This document shows positions 1 through 8,114 of a stretch of 64,000 nucleotides of DNA, piece after piece (within the stretch, counting starts at the first letter, position 1; the number at the start of each line of letters is the position of its first letter). The notes below the pieces were generated by a model that was not told where the DNA came from, ran no database searches, and saw nothing but the letters and a program-made list of their open reading frames with translations. This DNA is from Bin5 sp965204705. GTDB lineage: Bacteria > Chloroflexota > Anaerolineae > Caldilineales > Caldilineaceae. The stretch lies in contig OZ242006.1 of assembly GCA_965204705.1 (NCBI GenBank), positions 5,146,001 through 5,210,000 of the forward strand, in the 5' to 3' direction. The translations under genes and the position numbers were made by a program.

Positions 1-2233
1 GTCCGACATATGTTGCCGGATTGCTGCGCGGTGTACGCCCAATCGGGCTCTGATCGATCTCGATGACCTTGTCCAGATGCTCGATGCCCTCGATTCGCTC
101 GCAGCTGCCGGGGCGCGCCTTGGCCCGGTAGAAGCTCTGTGCCAGGCGTTTGTAGAGCACCTCAACGACCAGACTTGACTTGCCGCTGCCGCTCACTCCG
201 GTCACCGCGATCAACCGGCCCAGCGGGAAGCGTACATCCACCTTTTTCAGGTTGTTCTCGGTGGCGCCGCGTACATGCAGATACTCCCCGTTTCCTTCAC
301 GGCGGTCCATCGGTATCTCGATACTCCGTTCGCCGCGAATGAACTGGGCAGTCAGGCTTTCCGGGTGGCTAACGAACGCATCCTTCACTGCTGAAACAAC
401 AACCTCCCCACCGTGTTCACCGGCGCCCGGCCCCATATCCACGACCCAGTCGGCGGCGCGGATTGTTTCCTCGTCATGCTCGACCACGAGCACAGTGTTT
501 CCCAGATCCCGCATCCCCTTCAAAGTATTGATCAGCCTTACGTTATCCCGCTGGTGCAGCCCGATGCTCGGTTCATCCAGAATGTAGAGGACGCCCATCA
601 GCTGGCTGCCGATCTGCGTAGCCAGCCGGATCCGCTGGGACTCGCCGCCGGACAAGGATACGGCGGTGCGATTGAGCGTCAGATAGTCCAGGCCCACGTT
701 TACCATGAATTCCAACCGCGCTTCGATCTCTCTCAGAACCTGACCGCCGATCGCAAGTTGGCGCGGTGAGAATAACGGCTCGGCGCCGTTGCGTCCCGCG
801 GCCGCCCGCACCCAGGTCAGCGAATCGTTAACCGACATCGCCGTAATGTCATGGATGCTCTTGCTGGCGGTCGTGACCGCCAGCGCCATCGGCCGCAGCC
901 GCCGTCCTTCGCATTCGGGACAGGGGTTGATGCCCATGTATTCTTCCAACTTGCTGCGGATCCAATCGCTGTCGGTTTCCCGGTAGCGCCGCTGCAGGTT
1001 GGGAAGTACACCTATGTATTGCGTCTCGTAATTGCGCTCGTAGCCGCGGGCGTTGCGATAATGCACCTGCACCTTTTCCCGCCCAGGCGGTCCGTACAGG
1101 ATTATATCCCGCTGTTTGCTGCTCAACTCCTGCACCGGAGCCGTGCGGGGAATTGAAAACTGGTTGCAAACCGAGCGCAGCAACTGTTTGTAGTAGCCCT
1201 CGTCACCGTTGCCTGGGGTCGCGCCTTGCCAAGGCCGCACGGCCCCTTCGGCAATACTGAGATCACCGTCCAGAATCAGATCGGGGTCGAATTCCTTCTG
1301 TACGCCCAGCCCGTCGCAGGATGGACAGGCCCCGTGCGGGCTGTTGAAGCTAAAGGTGCGCGGCTCGATCTCGGTAAAGCTGAGACCGCAGCGCATGCAG
1401 GCGAAGTGCTCGCTGAAGACGCGGTCGGTTGCGACCTCGCGCAGGCTGCCGTTGCCTTCAACGGGTACGCGCTTCACTTCCGAAACGATCACTGAGCCCT
1501 CGCCCAACTTGAGCGCCGTCTCCACCGAGTCGGTGAGCCGCGTGCGGTCGGTGCCCGGCAGCACGCTTCCGGGGTTGTCCGGGTCGGACCGCTCTGCCCG
1601 CACGATGATGCGGTCGATCACGGCCTCGATGGTATGCATCTTGTACCGGTCCAACTCGGGTGCTTCGCCGACCTCGAACAGTTCGCCGTTCACGCGTACA
1701 CGCACATAGCCCTGTGACTGCAGGTCGTCGAAGACCCCCTTGTGCTCGCCTTTACGGTCTTTGATGATCGGGGCCAGAATCAGAAGGCGGGCGCCCTCCT
1801 CCATATCCAGAATTGAGTTAACGATCTGTTGCGGCGTCTGCTGGGTGATCGGGTCGCCGCACTCGTGGCAGTGGGGCTGACCGACGCGTGCGAATAGCAG
1901 TCGCAGATAGTCGTAGACTTCGGTGACGGTGCCGACGGTTGAGCGGGGATTGCGCCCGGCGCCCTTCTGGTCGATTGAAATCGCGGGGCTGAGCCCTTCG
2001 ATCTGATCGACATCCGGCTTTTCCATCAAGCCGAGAAACTGGCGCGCATAGGAGGAAAGAGACTCAACGTAACGGCGCTGCCCTTCGGCATAGATGGTAT
2101 CGAAGGCCAGGCTGCTCTTGCCACTGCCGCTCAGCCCGGTGATCACCACCAGTTTATCGCGAGGGATCTCCAGATCCACGTTGCGCAGATTGTGTTCGCG
2201 TGCGCCGCGTATGATCAGCTTGTCAAGCGCCAT
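1..2233 (-). CDS. uvrA: UvrABC excinuclease subunit A, C-terminus cut by window edge
   Basis: ATPase that recognises bulky DNA lesions and loads UvrB in nucleotide excision repair. About 744 residues are present of the usual ~940. The protein opens with MALDKLIIRGAREHNLRNV. Walker A GLSGSGKSS lies at residues 33-41, a CHEC zinc-type motif near 122-125, and the first ABC signature LSGGESQRIRLATQ and its DEPSIGLHQRD Walker B lie in the middle. A second Walker A, GVSGSGKSS, marks the second ATPase domain, which runs off the left edge before its zinc finger and signature. The frame is open throughout. A LexA-type box lies ~80 bases upstream, so SOS induction is likely. Identification is firm; only the truncation by the window limits it. 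Confidence 0.97.
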   Translation of the reverse strand, partial: MALDKLIIRGAREHNLRNVDLEIPRDKLVVITGLSGSGKSSLAFDTIYAEGQRRYVESLSSYARQFLGLMEKPDVDQIEGLSPAISIDQKGAGRNPRSTVGTVTEVYDYLRLLFARVGQPHCHECGDPITQQTPQQIVNSILDMEEGARLLILAPIIKDRKGEHKGVFDDLQSQGYVRVRVNGELFEVGEAPELDRYKMHTIEAVIDRIIVRAERSDPDNPGSVLPGTDRTRLTDSVETALKLGEGSVIVSEVKRVPVEGNGSLREVATDRVFSEHFACMRCGLSFTEIEPRTFSFNSPHGACPSCDGLGVQKEFDPDLILDGDLSIAEGAVRPWQGATPGNGDEGYYKQLLRSVCNQFSIPRTAPVQELSSKQRDIILYGPPGREKVQVHYRNARGYERNYETQYIGVLPNLQRRYRETDSDWIRSKLEEYMGINPCPECEGRRLRPMALAVTTASKSIHDITAMSVNDSLTWVRAAAGRNGAEPLFSPRQLAIGGQVLREIEARLEFMVNVGLDYLTLNRTAVSLSGGESQRIRLATQIGSQLMGVLYILDEPSIGLHQRDNVRLINTLKGMRDLGNTVLVVEHDEETIRAADWVVDMGPGAGEHGGEVVVSAVKDAFVSHPESLTAQFIRGERSIEIPMDRREGNGEYLHVRGATENNLKKVDVRFPLGRLIAVTGVSGSGKSSLVVEVLYKRLAQSFYRAKARPGSCERIEGIEHLDKVIEIDQSPIGRTPRSNPATYVG

Positions 2234-2313
2234 GCAGCCTCCAATCGTTTCCGGTTCCTGTTAGCAAAGCGCCCAATTGCGGCACCCATAAATAGCCAAG
2301 AGGTCCGAGAATG

Positions 2314-2327
2314 TGAACGGATGTTCG
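2314..2327 (-). promoter_or_regulatory. LexA/SOS box upstream of uvrA
   Basis: GAAC-ggat-GTTC forms a perfect half-site pair. Read on the minus strand it is CGAACATCCGTTCA, differing from the Bacillus-type LexA consensus CGAACRNRYGTTCG only at the last base. It lies ~80 bases before the uvrA start, a classical SOS target. No other feature was recognised in the ~370-base gap between uvrA and the NUDIX gene, apart from an AT-rich patch near 2370-2395. Confidence 0.7.
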
Positions 2328-2601
2328 CTACAGGGGCTATGTTACCACTTTTGGTCGCTACTGTCCATTAATGGAAAGTATATATTACCAGAATGCTCCG
2401 GCACTTGAGAAAGCGCAGAGGTATTCGGCACTTCTGGCCTTTTGGGGAGGAATCTGGGTCAGTTTGCCGCGCGAATACACTGGAGTGCGGGGAGAAAGCC
2501 GGGCCAGGCACGGTTGAAGCCGCGCAGACCGGCTTGATTGAATTGCTGTGCAATATGTCTACGATCTGTCTACGAACAGTAGGTTGAGGTAGACACTGCT
2601 C

Positions 2602-3309
2602 TCACTCCTGGCGAGCATTGTGCTGCCAGGTCGGCTGCGGCTGCCAACGGGGCGGATCGTAGAAGGGTAGTAGAGAAGGGTCTTCTTGCCACTTGAAGGC
2701 GAAACGGATGCGGGTAGGATGGGCAGGGTGCAGACCATCCCAGGGGAGATTCTGCAGCGTGAACCAGCCGACATCGAGAGTCTCCCGGGTGACGATTGGC
2801 GTTCCTTCGACGTGGCGGGCGGCGAAGAGCAGACAGTAGAGATGATGCAGGCCGCCGCCGCCGTGGTAGTTGTTGTCGAACATGCCGAGAAATCCGCTCA
2901 GCGCAACCCGGCAGCCGGTCTCTTCCCACACCTCGCGCACCGCGCCCTCCGCAGGCAGTTCGTTTACCTCACACCACCCACCCGGCAGAGCCCAACGTCC
3001 GTTGTCCTTCCGCTGGATCAGGAGGATGCGGCCGGCGTCATCGAAGACGGCAGTGTCCACCACCGTATACGGAGATACGTAGCGCGTATCATCGAAGAAA
3101 TGGCGCTGGATTTTCGCCAGCGGACGTGCGTCCACCAGGGCTGTTAATTCGGCGCACAGAGCCAGCATTTCCTCGAAGGTCTCGGTCTGGTAAGGATTGT
3201 CGGCAAAGCGCAAGCCGTTGTTGCTCAAGGCGCGCAGCCTTCCGGCAACTTGCAGGATGGTCTCCTCTGCCGAAGCTTCTTCCACGACCCTCCCGTCATT
3301 CGTTCCCAT
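2602..3309 (-). CDS. NUDIX hydrolase with N-terminal helical domain
   Basis: Predicted hydrolase of nucleoside-diphosphate-linked compounds. With an upstream GTG counted as residue 1 (3315), a complete Nudix box occupies residues ~113-135: G-x5-E-x7-REVWEETG-C. The ~70 residues before it resemble the helical extension found in NUDIX proteins active on ADP-ribose or X-linked nucleoside diphosphates (family knowledge; substrate not provable here). GTG and ATG codons at 3315, 3312 and 3309 cluster behind AAGGGGAG; the ATG at 3309 has the best spacing and was chosen, giving ~235 residues. It stands alone, ~45 bases downstream of the next minus-strand gene, and could be co-transcribed with it. Confidence 0.88.
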   Translation of the reverse strand: MGTNDGRVVEEASAEETILQVAGRLRALSNNGLRFADNPYQTETFEEMLALCAELTALVDARPLAKIQRHFFDDTRYVSPYTVVDTAVFDDAGRILLIQRKDNGRWALPGGWCEVNELPAEGAVREVWEETGCRVALSGFLGMFDNNYHGGGGLHHLYCLLFAARHVEGTPIVTRETLDVGWFTLQNLPWDGLHPAHPTRIRFAFKWQEDPSLLPFYDPPRWQPQPTWQHNARQE

Positions 3310-3356
3310 CATCACTCCCCTTATTCAATCAGATCGGACGCTAATGCAGTTGGCCA

Positions 3357-3893
3357 TCAGCCAACGCTTTCCAGTTCCTTCTCCATGGCCAGCAGACGCA
3401 CCAAACGTTTGCCTGAACGGATGCGCTGCGCCTCTCCGGTCAGCGTAAAGCCGAGAGACTGGAAAAACCGGAGCGCGCCGGGGTTGAACTGCTCAACGCC
3501 CAGTTTGGCCTCGCGCACACCACCTTCGGCAGCAAGCCACGGCTCCAGCAAGGCCCAGGCATTGGTTCCCACGCGCTGCCGTTGGAATGGCTCCGCCACC
3601 AGCAGGATGCCGATATAAACTGTTTCGGGATCCGGCCAGTGCAGACGGAAGTCGATCAGCCCCACCAGTTGTGCGCCGGCTTCGGGGTGGCCTGGTTCAT
3701 TGGCGGCGACAATCCCCAGCCCCATACGACCCGGCTCGTTCTCGATCGCTTCCAGGTCCCGCGCCGACTGTCCGACGGGCGCCTGGGCCAGGTGATACAT
3801 TGCCCAGTAGGCTGGGGACAGTTCGTACACCCGCTGCAACGCATCAGCGTGAAGCGAAGTTTCCAGAGGAAGCAGTGAGATGGAAGGGGTCAT
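3357..3893 (-). CDS. GNAT family N-acetyltransferase
   Basis: Predicted acetyl-CoA-dependent N-acetyltransferase of 178 residues. The central acetyl-CoA-binding region is visible as GILLVAEPFQRQRVGTNAW (Q/R-x-x-G-x-G/A type loop), followed by NPGALRFFQSLGFTLTGE, the typical strand and helix before the C-terminus. Its ATG overlaps the stop of the upstream dynamin-like GTPase gene by four bases (ATGA), which indicates translational coupling and one transcript. The acceptor substrate is unknown. A link to membrane GTPase function is not obvious and may only reflect operon packing. Confidence 0.85.
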   Translation of the reverse strand: MTPSISLLPLETSLHADALQRVYELSPAYWAMYHLAQAPVGQSARDLEAIENEPGRMGLGIVAANEPGHPEAGAQLVGLIDFRLHWPDPETVYIGILLVAEPFQRQRVGTNAWALLEPWLAAEGGVREAKLGVEQFNPGALRFFQSLGFTLTGEAQRIRSGKRLVRLLAMEKELESVG

Positions 3894-5686
3894 GACGGCA
3901 GGGGCGTATGGTTCGCGGCCAGCTCCTCCACACTGCGCCGCAACGCTTGCCAGTCGCCCTCGGCGCGCTGCAGGTCGGCTGCGAGCGTCTCCAGCTTTTC
4001 CCGCTCCACGCGCACGAAGCGGGTGTAGGGCGCGACTGCTTCGCGGATGCGCTGCACACTGCCTTTCAGCTCCGAGTCGAACTGATGGCTGATAGCGGTA
4101 TCGAGCCGCCGGCGCAGGTCGCCGATGCGCGCACGCAGCTGGGCCTTCACCTTCTGCCGCCGATAGGGGAGCACATAGAGACCGAGTGCGGCGAGGGCGC
4201 TGGCGCCGAGGACACCGGTCACATCGAGAAAGGTGGTGTTCAGGATCACCACGAGGATGGCGCCGAGGCCGATGGCGCCGGCTTCGACCGCGGCCGTTTG
4301 GAGGATGGCCCGCTGCACATCCTTGGCCAGCTTCAACGCCTCGGCCTCGCGATCATAGGAATCGACCACTTCCTGCGCGCTGCGGCCGATGCTCTTTAGC
4401 AGATTCTGGCGGTTGAAATCGAATTCTCCCCGCACGTGGCCGATCATCTGGTCGGTGTGCTGGAGCGAGCGGCGCTCGATGAACTCCATCACTGCCTGCC
4501 ACTGGCGGTAGTCGCGCTCAATCAACCAGTCGATCAGGTCGTCTACATGTTTTTCGACCGCGCGGCTGCTGTCGGCGAGGACGCGGCGCTCGAACTCGCC
4601 TCGCAGGCGCTCGCTGTTGACCAGTTCGACGATACGGGTAATGCGCAAATTCTCGTCGAAGAAACGGTCGCCGCGCTCCGCCATTTCGTAGAGGACGTTA
4701 TCGACGCGGTCGCTCTGGTAGCGGAAGTCGCGCTGCATATCGTTCTGGTAGGCCGCCAACTGCTGATCAATGGCGTCCAGCGCCTGGAAATCACCCTTGA
4801 GCAAGGCCTGGCGCTGTCTGATCACTTCCTGATAGTTGGCGATCAGCGCGGCCGAGATACCGATCGGGTTGGAGAGTTGCAGCCGCACGCGCTCGCCGGC
4901 GTCAAGAAAGTCAAGAATGTACTGCTCCAGCGGACCGAACCGACTGCGCTGCCAGAGGGAAAGGTGGGAGGATGGTCTAGAGTCTTCCGTCTCCTCGTTG
5001 CGCTCTCCTGATTGCTTTGCTTCCAGTGCGAGGCGGGCGCTGACGGCGAAAATGGCCGGCGCAACGCCGAGGAGCTCGTGGGCGTTCCGGCGCACGAACT
5101 CGAGCACCTCTTGTTGCTCCGCTTCGGTGGTCAGCAGCTCGATCTTGTTGACCACGATCACGATCTTTTTGCCCCAGTCGCGGATCTGTTGGAGGAAAGC
5201 GCGCTCTGATTCGCTGAACGGCCGGTCCGCGCTGGTGACGAAGAGGACGAGGTCGCTGCGGGGCACGAAATGCTCGGTCAGCTCCTGGTGCTGGCGGATG
5301 ACCGCATTGGTTCCGGGCGTATCGACCAGGTTGACTTCCTGCAGCCAGGGAACGGGCAGACGGCGCACGGCCATGCCCTGGTCAGCGCCCGGCTGCTCGG
5401 CGGCATCGCTGTGGCGGATCAGAACCAGTTCACTGGTGGTGGGCACGACGCCTTCGGGCAGAAATTCCTGCCCCAGCAGTGCGTTGATGACCGCGCTCTT
5501 GCCGGCGTTGAATTCACCCACCACAACCATCAGGAAAAGCTCTTCCAGTTGGGCCAGTGCGTTGCGGATCAGGCCCAGGTCGGCGTCGGACGCATCGAGG
5601 CGGGCGAGGGAGACCTGCAGGTCGCCCAGCAGTTGGCGCTCTTTCTGTAGAATTCGGCCCTGCTCAGCAGTCAGTACCTGCTGCAC
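3890..5686 (-). CDS. Dynamin-family GTPase, membrane-associated
   Basis: A 598-residue bacterial dynamin-like protein, a family of membrane-remodelling or membrane-protecting GTPases. G1 is GEFNAGKS (57-64), G2 falls in VPTTSE (~81-86), G3 is DTPG (122-125) and G4 is NKIE (170-173). A long helical middle follows. Two hydrophobic segments around 461-475 and 481-498 form a paddle or hairpin anchor, followed by a basic, helical C-terminus rich in Arg/Lys. The stop overlaps the GNAT start. The opposite-strand Fic gene begins ~100 bases upstream, so the short intergenic space must hold the promoter. Family assignment is firm. Physiological role (membrane repair, phage defence or stress) is not readable from the sequence. 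Confidence 0.9.
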   Translation of the reverse strand: MQQVLTAEQGRILQKERQLLGDLQVSLARLDASDADLGLIRNALAQLEELFLMVVVGEFNAGKSAVINALLGQEFLPEGVVPTTSELVLIRHSDAAEQPGADQGMAVRRLPVPWLQEVNLVDTPGTNAVIRQHQELTEHFVPRSDLVLFVTSADRPFSESERAFLQQIRDWGKKIVIVVNKIELLTTEAEQQEVLEFVRRNAHELLGVAPAIFAVSARLALEAKQSGERNEETEDSRPSSHLSLWQRSRFGPLEQYILDFLDAGERVRLQLSNPIGISAALIANYQEVIRQRQALLKGDFQALDAIDQQLAAYQNDMQRDFRYQSDRVDNVLYEMAERGDRFFDENLRITRIVELVNSERLRGEFERRVLADSSRAVEKHVDDLIDWLIERDYRQWQAVMEFIERRSLQHTDQMIGHVRGEFDFNRQNLLKSIGRSAQEVVDSYDREAEALKLAKDVQRAILQTAAVEAGAIGLGAILVVILNTTFLDVTGVLGASALAALGLYVLPYRRQKVKAQLRARIGDLRRRLDTAISHQFDSELKGSVQRIREAVAPYTRFVRVEREKLETLAADLQRAEGDWQALRRSVEELAANHTPLPS

Positions 5687-5784
5687 TCTTTTCCTCAGTA
5701 CAGGCTGAAATTCATGTCGGACGCGGCACAGGGCATTCTAGCACAGGGGGGCTTGCGTTCATATCGTCGGGGAGATAATACGGC

Positions 5785-6438
5785 ATGCATTTCGGAATCG
5801 GGATGGTTACGGTCGAAGAGTTGAACTCCGCCATGGATATGCTGGAGTCCTATTTGCACGAAGAGCCGTTGGATTCGCTTGTACAACTCGCCATCGTCCA
5901 CGCAGAATTCGAAGCCATCCATCCCTTCCTGGACGGTAATGGACGGATGGGGCGGTTAATCGTTCCCCTATTCATGTTTACAAAGCAGCTCTTATCTTCC
6001 CCGAGCTTCTATATCAGCGAGTATCTTGAGAGTCACCGTATTGAGTACTACGATGGTTTGCCAGCGGTGTCGCGCGATGGTGATTGGACCGGATGGTGCG
6101 TCTTTTTCCTTACAGCGTTGACGGAGCAGGCGCGAATATATCAGCAGAAAAGCCAAGATCTGCTAACTCTCTACAGCGAACTCAGAGACCTGGTGGTAGA
6201 AGCAATCCCATCCCAGTACAGTGGCAGAGCACTCGATTGGATATTCAACCGGCCGATTTTTCGTTCAATCGACTTTGTAAACGGCGCCGAGATTCCCAAA
6301 TCTACTGCGCGGCGATTATTAAACCTTTTCAAGACGCGTGGTTTGTTGAAGGAGTTGAGACAAGGCGGTGGCCGCCGCTCTTCCATACTTACATTCCCTG
6401 AGTTGCTCAACATCGCAGAAGGCCGAAAGGTCTTTTGA
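5785..6438 (+). CDS. Fic family protein, N-terminally truncated
   Basis: Contains the full Fic catalytic motif HPFLDGNGRMGR at residues 46-57, the active-site loop for AMP (or other nucleotide) transfer to target hydroxyls, then a winged-helix-like C-terminus. Only ~217 residues are present, against ~387 in the second Fic protein at 18175. Missing are the N-terminal cap, the (S/T)xxxE(G/N) inhibitory helix and the region normally preceding the active site. An in-frame TAA lies two codons before the ATG, and no continuation of the missing part was recognised upstream. It is either an unregulated minimal Fic domain or, more likely, a decayed gene cut off next to the divergent GTPase promoter. 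Confidence 0.75.
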   Translation: MHFGIGMVTVEELNSAMDMLESYLHEEPLDSLVQLAIVHAEFEAIHPFLDGNGRMGRLIVPLFMFTKQLLSSPSFYISEYLESHRIEYYDGLPAVSRDGDWTGWCVFFLTALTEQARIYQQKSQDLLTLYSELRDLVVEAIPSQYSGRALDWIFNRPIFRSIDFVNGAEIPKSTARRLLNLFKTRGLLKELRQGGGRRSSILTFPELLNIAEGRKVF

Positions 6439-6455
6439 GTTTCATCTGTTGAACT

Positions 6456-6507
6456 CAAACTGCGTTGAGATTCAAAAATGGTGTTTTTTGAATCTCAACG
6501 CAGTTTG
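6456..6507. terminator. Perfect 23-bp inverted repeat, bidirectional terminator
   Basis: Arms 6456-6478 and 6485-6507 are exactly complementary over 23 bases with a 6-base loop. The loop side of each arm ends in A5 or T5. It lies between the convergent Fic and GNAT genes and would form a very stable hairpin in either direction. It lacks a classic U-tract outside the stem, so a role as a structural element rather than a simple terminator is possible. Confidence 0.65.
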
Positions 6508-6680
6508 TTAAGCACACATAAGCAATAGATGCGGACTCTTGCCAAAGTATGCCCGCCTTCCCCATGGTCACCCTTACTGAAACCCGAGCCAAACAGGTTG
6601 TACTCCCGTCGGCAGGCAGAGCAACAGCGTGCAGCGCCAGTGGCAGCCCCATGCCTCGCAATGGGACTCAGCAAAGCATT

Positions 6681-7289
6681 TCACCTCCGCATCAGCCCTT
6701 CCAGGCGTTTCTTCACTGCGGGCCACTCGCTTTCAATGACACTGTAATAGACGGTATGCCGGTCCACGCCATCGCGAGCAATGCGGTGGTTGCGTAAGGT
6801 GCCTTCCTCTACGGCGCCCAGGCGCAGAATCGCGCGTCGCGACCGTTCGTTGCGGCTGTCTGATTTGAGGGAGACACGGCGCGCTGCCAGGTCCTCGAAT
6901 GCATGGCGCAGCAGCAGGTATTTGCATTCGGTGTTCACGCCGGTCCGCTGCCAGGCGGCGCCATACCATGTCATGCCTATTTCCAGCGTCCGGTGCTCGC
7001 GAACGATATCGATGTACGCAGTCGAACCAACCGCCTTGCCGGTCTCCAGATGAATCACGGCAAATGTGACGCGTGTTCCCGCTGCCAATTCCTCCAGACA
7101 CGCCTTGATCCACTCCTCTGCATCGCTAACAGTGCTAAGAGCAGGGCGGGCGGCGTATCTCCAGATCGATTCATCGGCGCCCACAGCATACAGGCCGGCA
7201 GCATGCGCCAGCGCCATTGGCTCGAGGCGCACCGTGTTGCCGCTCAGTGTGACCGGTTGGGGGTCGAATGTTCTCTTCATGTTTGCCAT
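6681..7289 (-). CDS. GNAT acetyltransferase, RimJ/RimL-like
   Basis: Predicted N-acetyltransferase of the RimJ/RimL subgroup, which acetylates protein N-termini or small amines. Features are RLEPMALAHAAGLYAVG near the start, RTLEIGMTWYGAAWQRTGVNTECKY (split here as the acetyl-CoA loop region), NERSRRAILRLGAVEEGTL, and a C-terminal W-P-x-V-K end. An ATG farther upstream (7388) adds ~33 residues unlike the family. The ATGs at 7289 and 7280 fit better and 7289 is used here, although neither has a strong ribosome site. It runs convergently with the truncated Fic gene and appears monocistronic. Confidence 0.85.
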   Translation of the reverse strand: MANMKRTFDPQPVTLSGNTVRLEPMALAHAAGLYAVGADESIWRYAARPALSTVSDAEEWIKACLEELAAGTRVTFAVIHLETGKAVGSTAYIDIVREHRTLEIGMTWYGAAWQRTGVNTECKYLLLRHAFEDLAARRVSLKSDSRNERSRRAILRLGAVEEGTLRNHRIARDGVDRHTVYYSVIESEWPAVKKRLEGLMRR

Positions 7290-8114
7290 GTCGGTTTGCG
7301 GTACGGTCGGCAGGATTATTCTGTCAATTTTCGAAATGGTAAAGGCATCGCGTCCGTCAGTCAACTGACTGGCGGTAACCGGATGCATTCCAAAACAGTC
7401 CTAGAATTGGGCGTGCCTCTTGACAATTGCAAAAGCGGAAGGCGGGATGCCTGCGCTGCCAGGACAAGGTCCCCAGCTCTGAAGTGTTCCCTTAGAAGAG
7501 GGTGCGTCCCAGATTTCTTGGACGGCCGCTGTCTGAATCAGGTATGTTCGGTTTTTCGTTTTTCGTGACCTCACCCGTACAAGGAACTTAGACTGAGGAA
7601 TGGACGGGACTGTTGTAGCACGATTTTCATGCCATCAGCCTTTTTTTTGTGGAGCTATGCCTGACCAACCCTTCGCCGCTGGCATCTTTCAGCCTTTCTT
7701 CGAAACGTAGTTGGATGACGGTAGACACATTGGCGGACAGCCGCACCGCTGCGAAGAAGGCGCACCGGTCGGTGAGGCATGTTTTTGGCGGGGGGCGTTG
7801 CGGGGGGAATCCCCCCGCACAAGGGAGGGCCGAAGGCCCGACCGCACAAAAGCAGGAGAGAGAAACACCTCTTGATGCATCAATCAGCGTCGCGAATCAG
7901 TTGTGGCTGAATTGCCGGTATTCTGGCCCGCGCAATAGAGCGCTACGAGTCGACACAATAATTTGGGATGCACCCTGAGAAGAAGCATCCTTGCGCAAAG
8001 CCGCCCGTTCCTTTAGAATTGGGTCGGCCTAGCTGGCTCTCATCAGTTTCCCCGTTGACAACGTTTAACGCATATCGTTTCCTGCCAACCTTCAATAAAA
8101 GGAGAGCGAAATCT
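7290..8114. other. Intergenic region without a convincing gene
   Basis: Lies between the divergent GNAT gene and the first sugar ABC cassette. It contains one copy of a 56-base double-hairpin repeat (7790-7845) but no ORF with recognisable domains. A TTGACA at 8055-8060 could be a -35 element for the ABC operon, but no good -10 sits at normal spacing. The bases just after it contain AACGTTTAACG, which resembles LacI-family operator half-sites; this is only a suggestion. Confidence 0.5.
7790..7845. repeat. 56-base double-hairpin intergenic repeat, copy A
   Basis: Two adjacent hairpins: GCGGGGGG/CCCCCCGC with a 3-base loop, then GGGCC-GAA-GGCCC. A second copy at 34715-34770 matches at about 54 of 56 positions, differing mainly in the first loop, which suggests selection on or recent spread of the structure. 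It behaves like a REP/palindromic unit. Short ORFs across it arise from the repeat and are not genes. Confidence 0.8.

Noticed and set aside
7649..7978. ORF of 109 codons across the double-hairpin element
   Set aside because: Its open frame depends on the 56-base repeat; the same peptide stretch (PPAQGRAEGPTA) appears at the other repeat copy.
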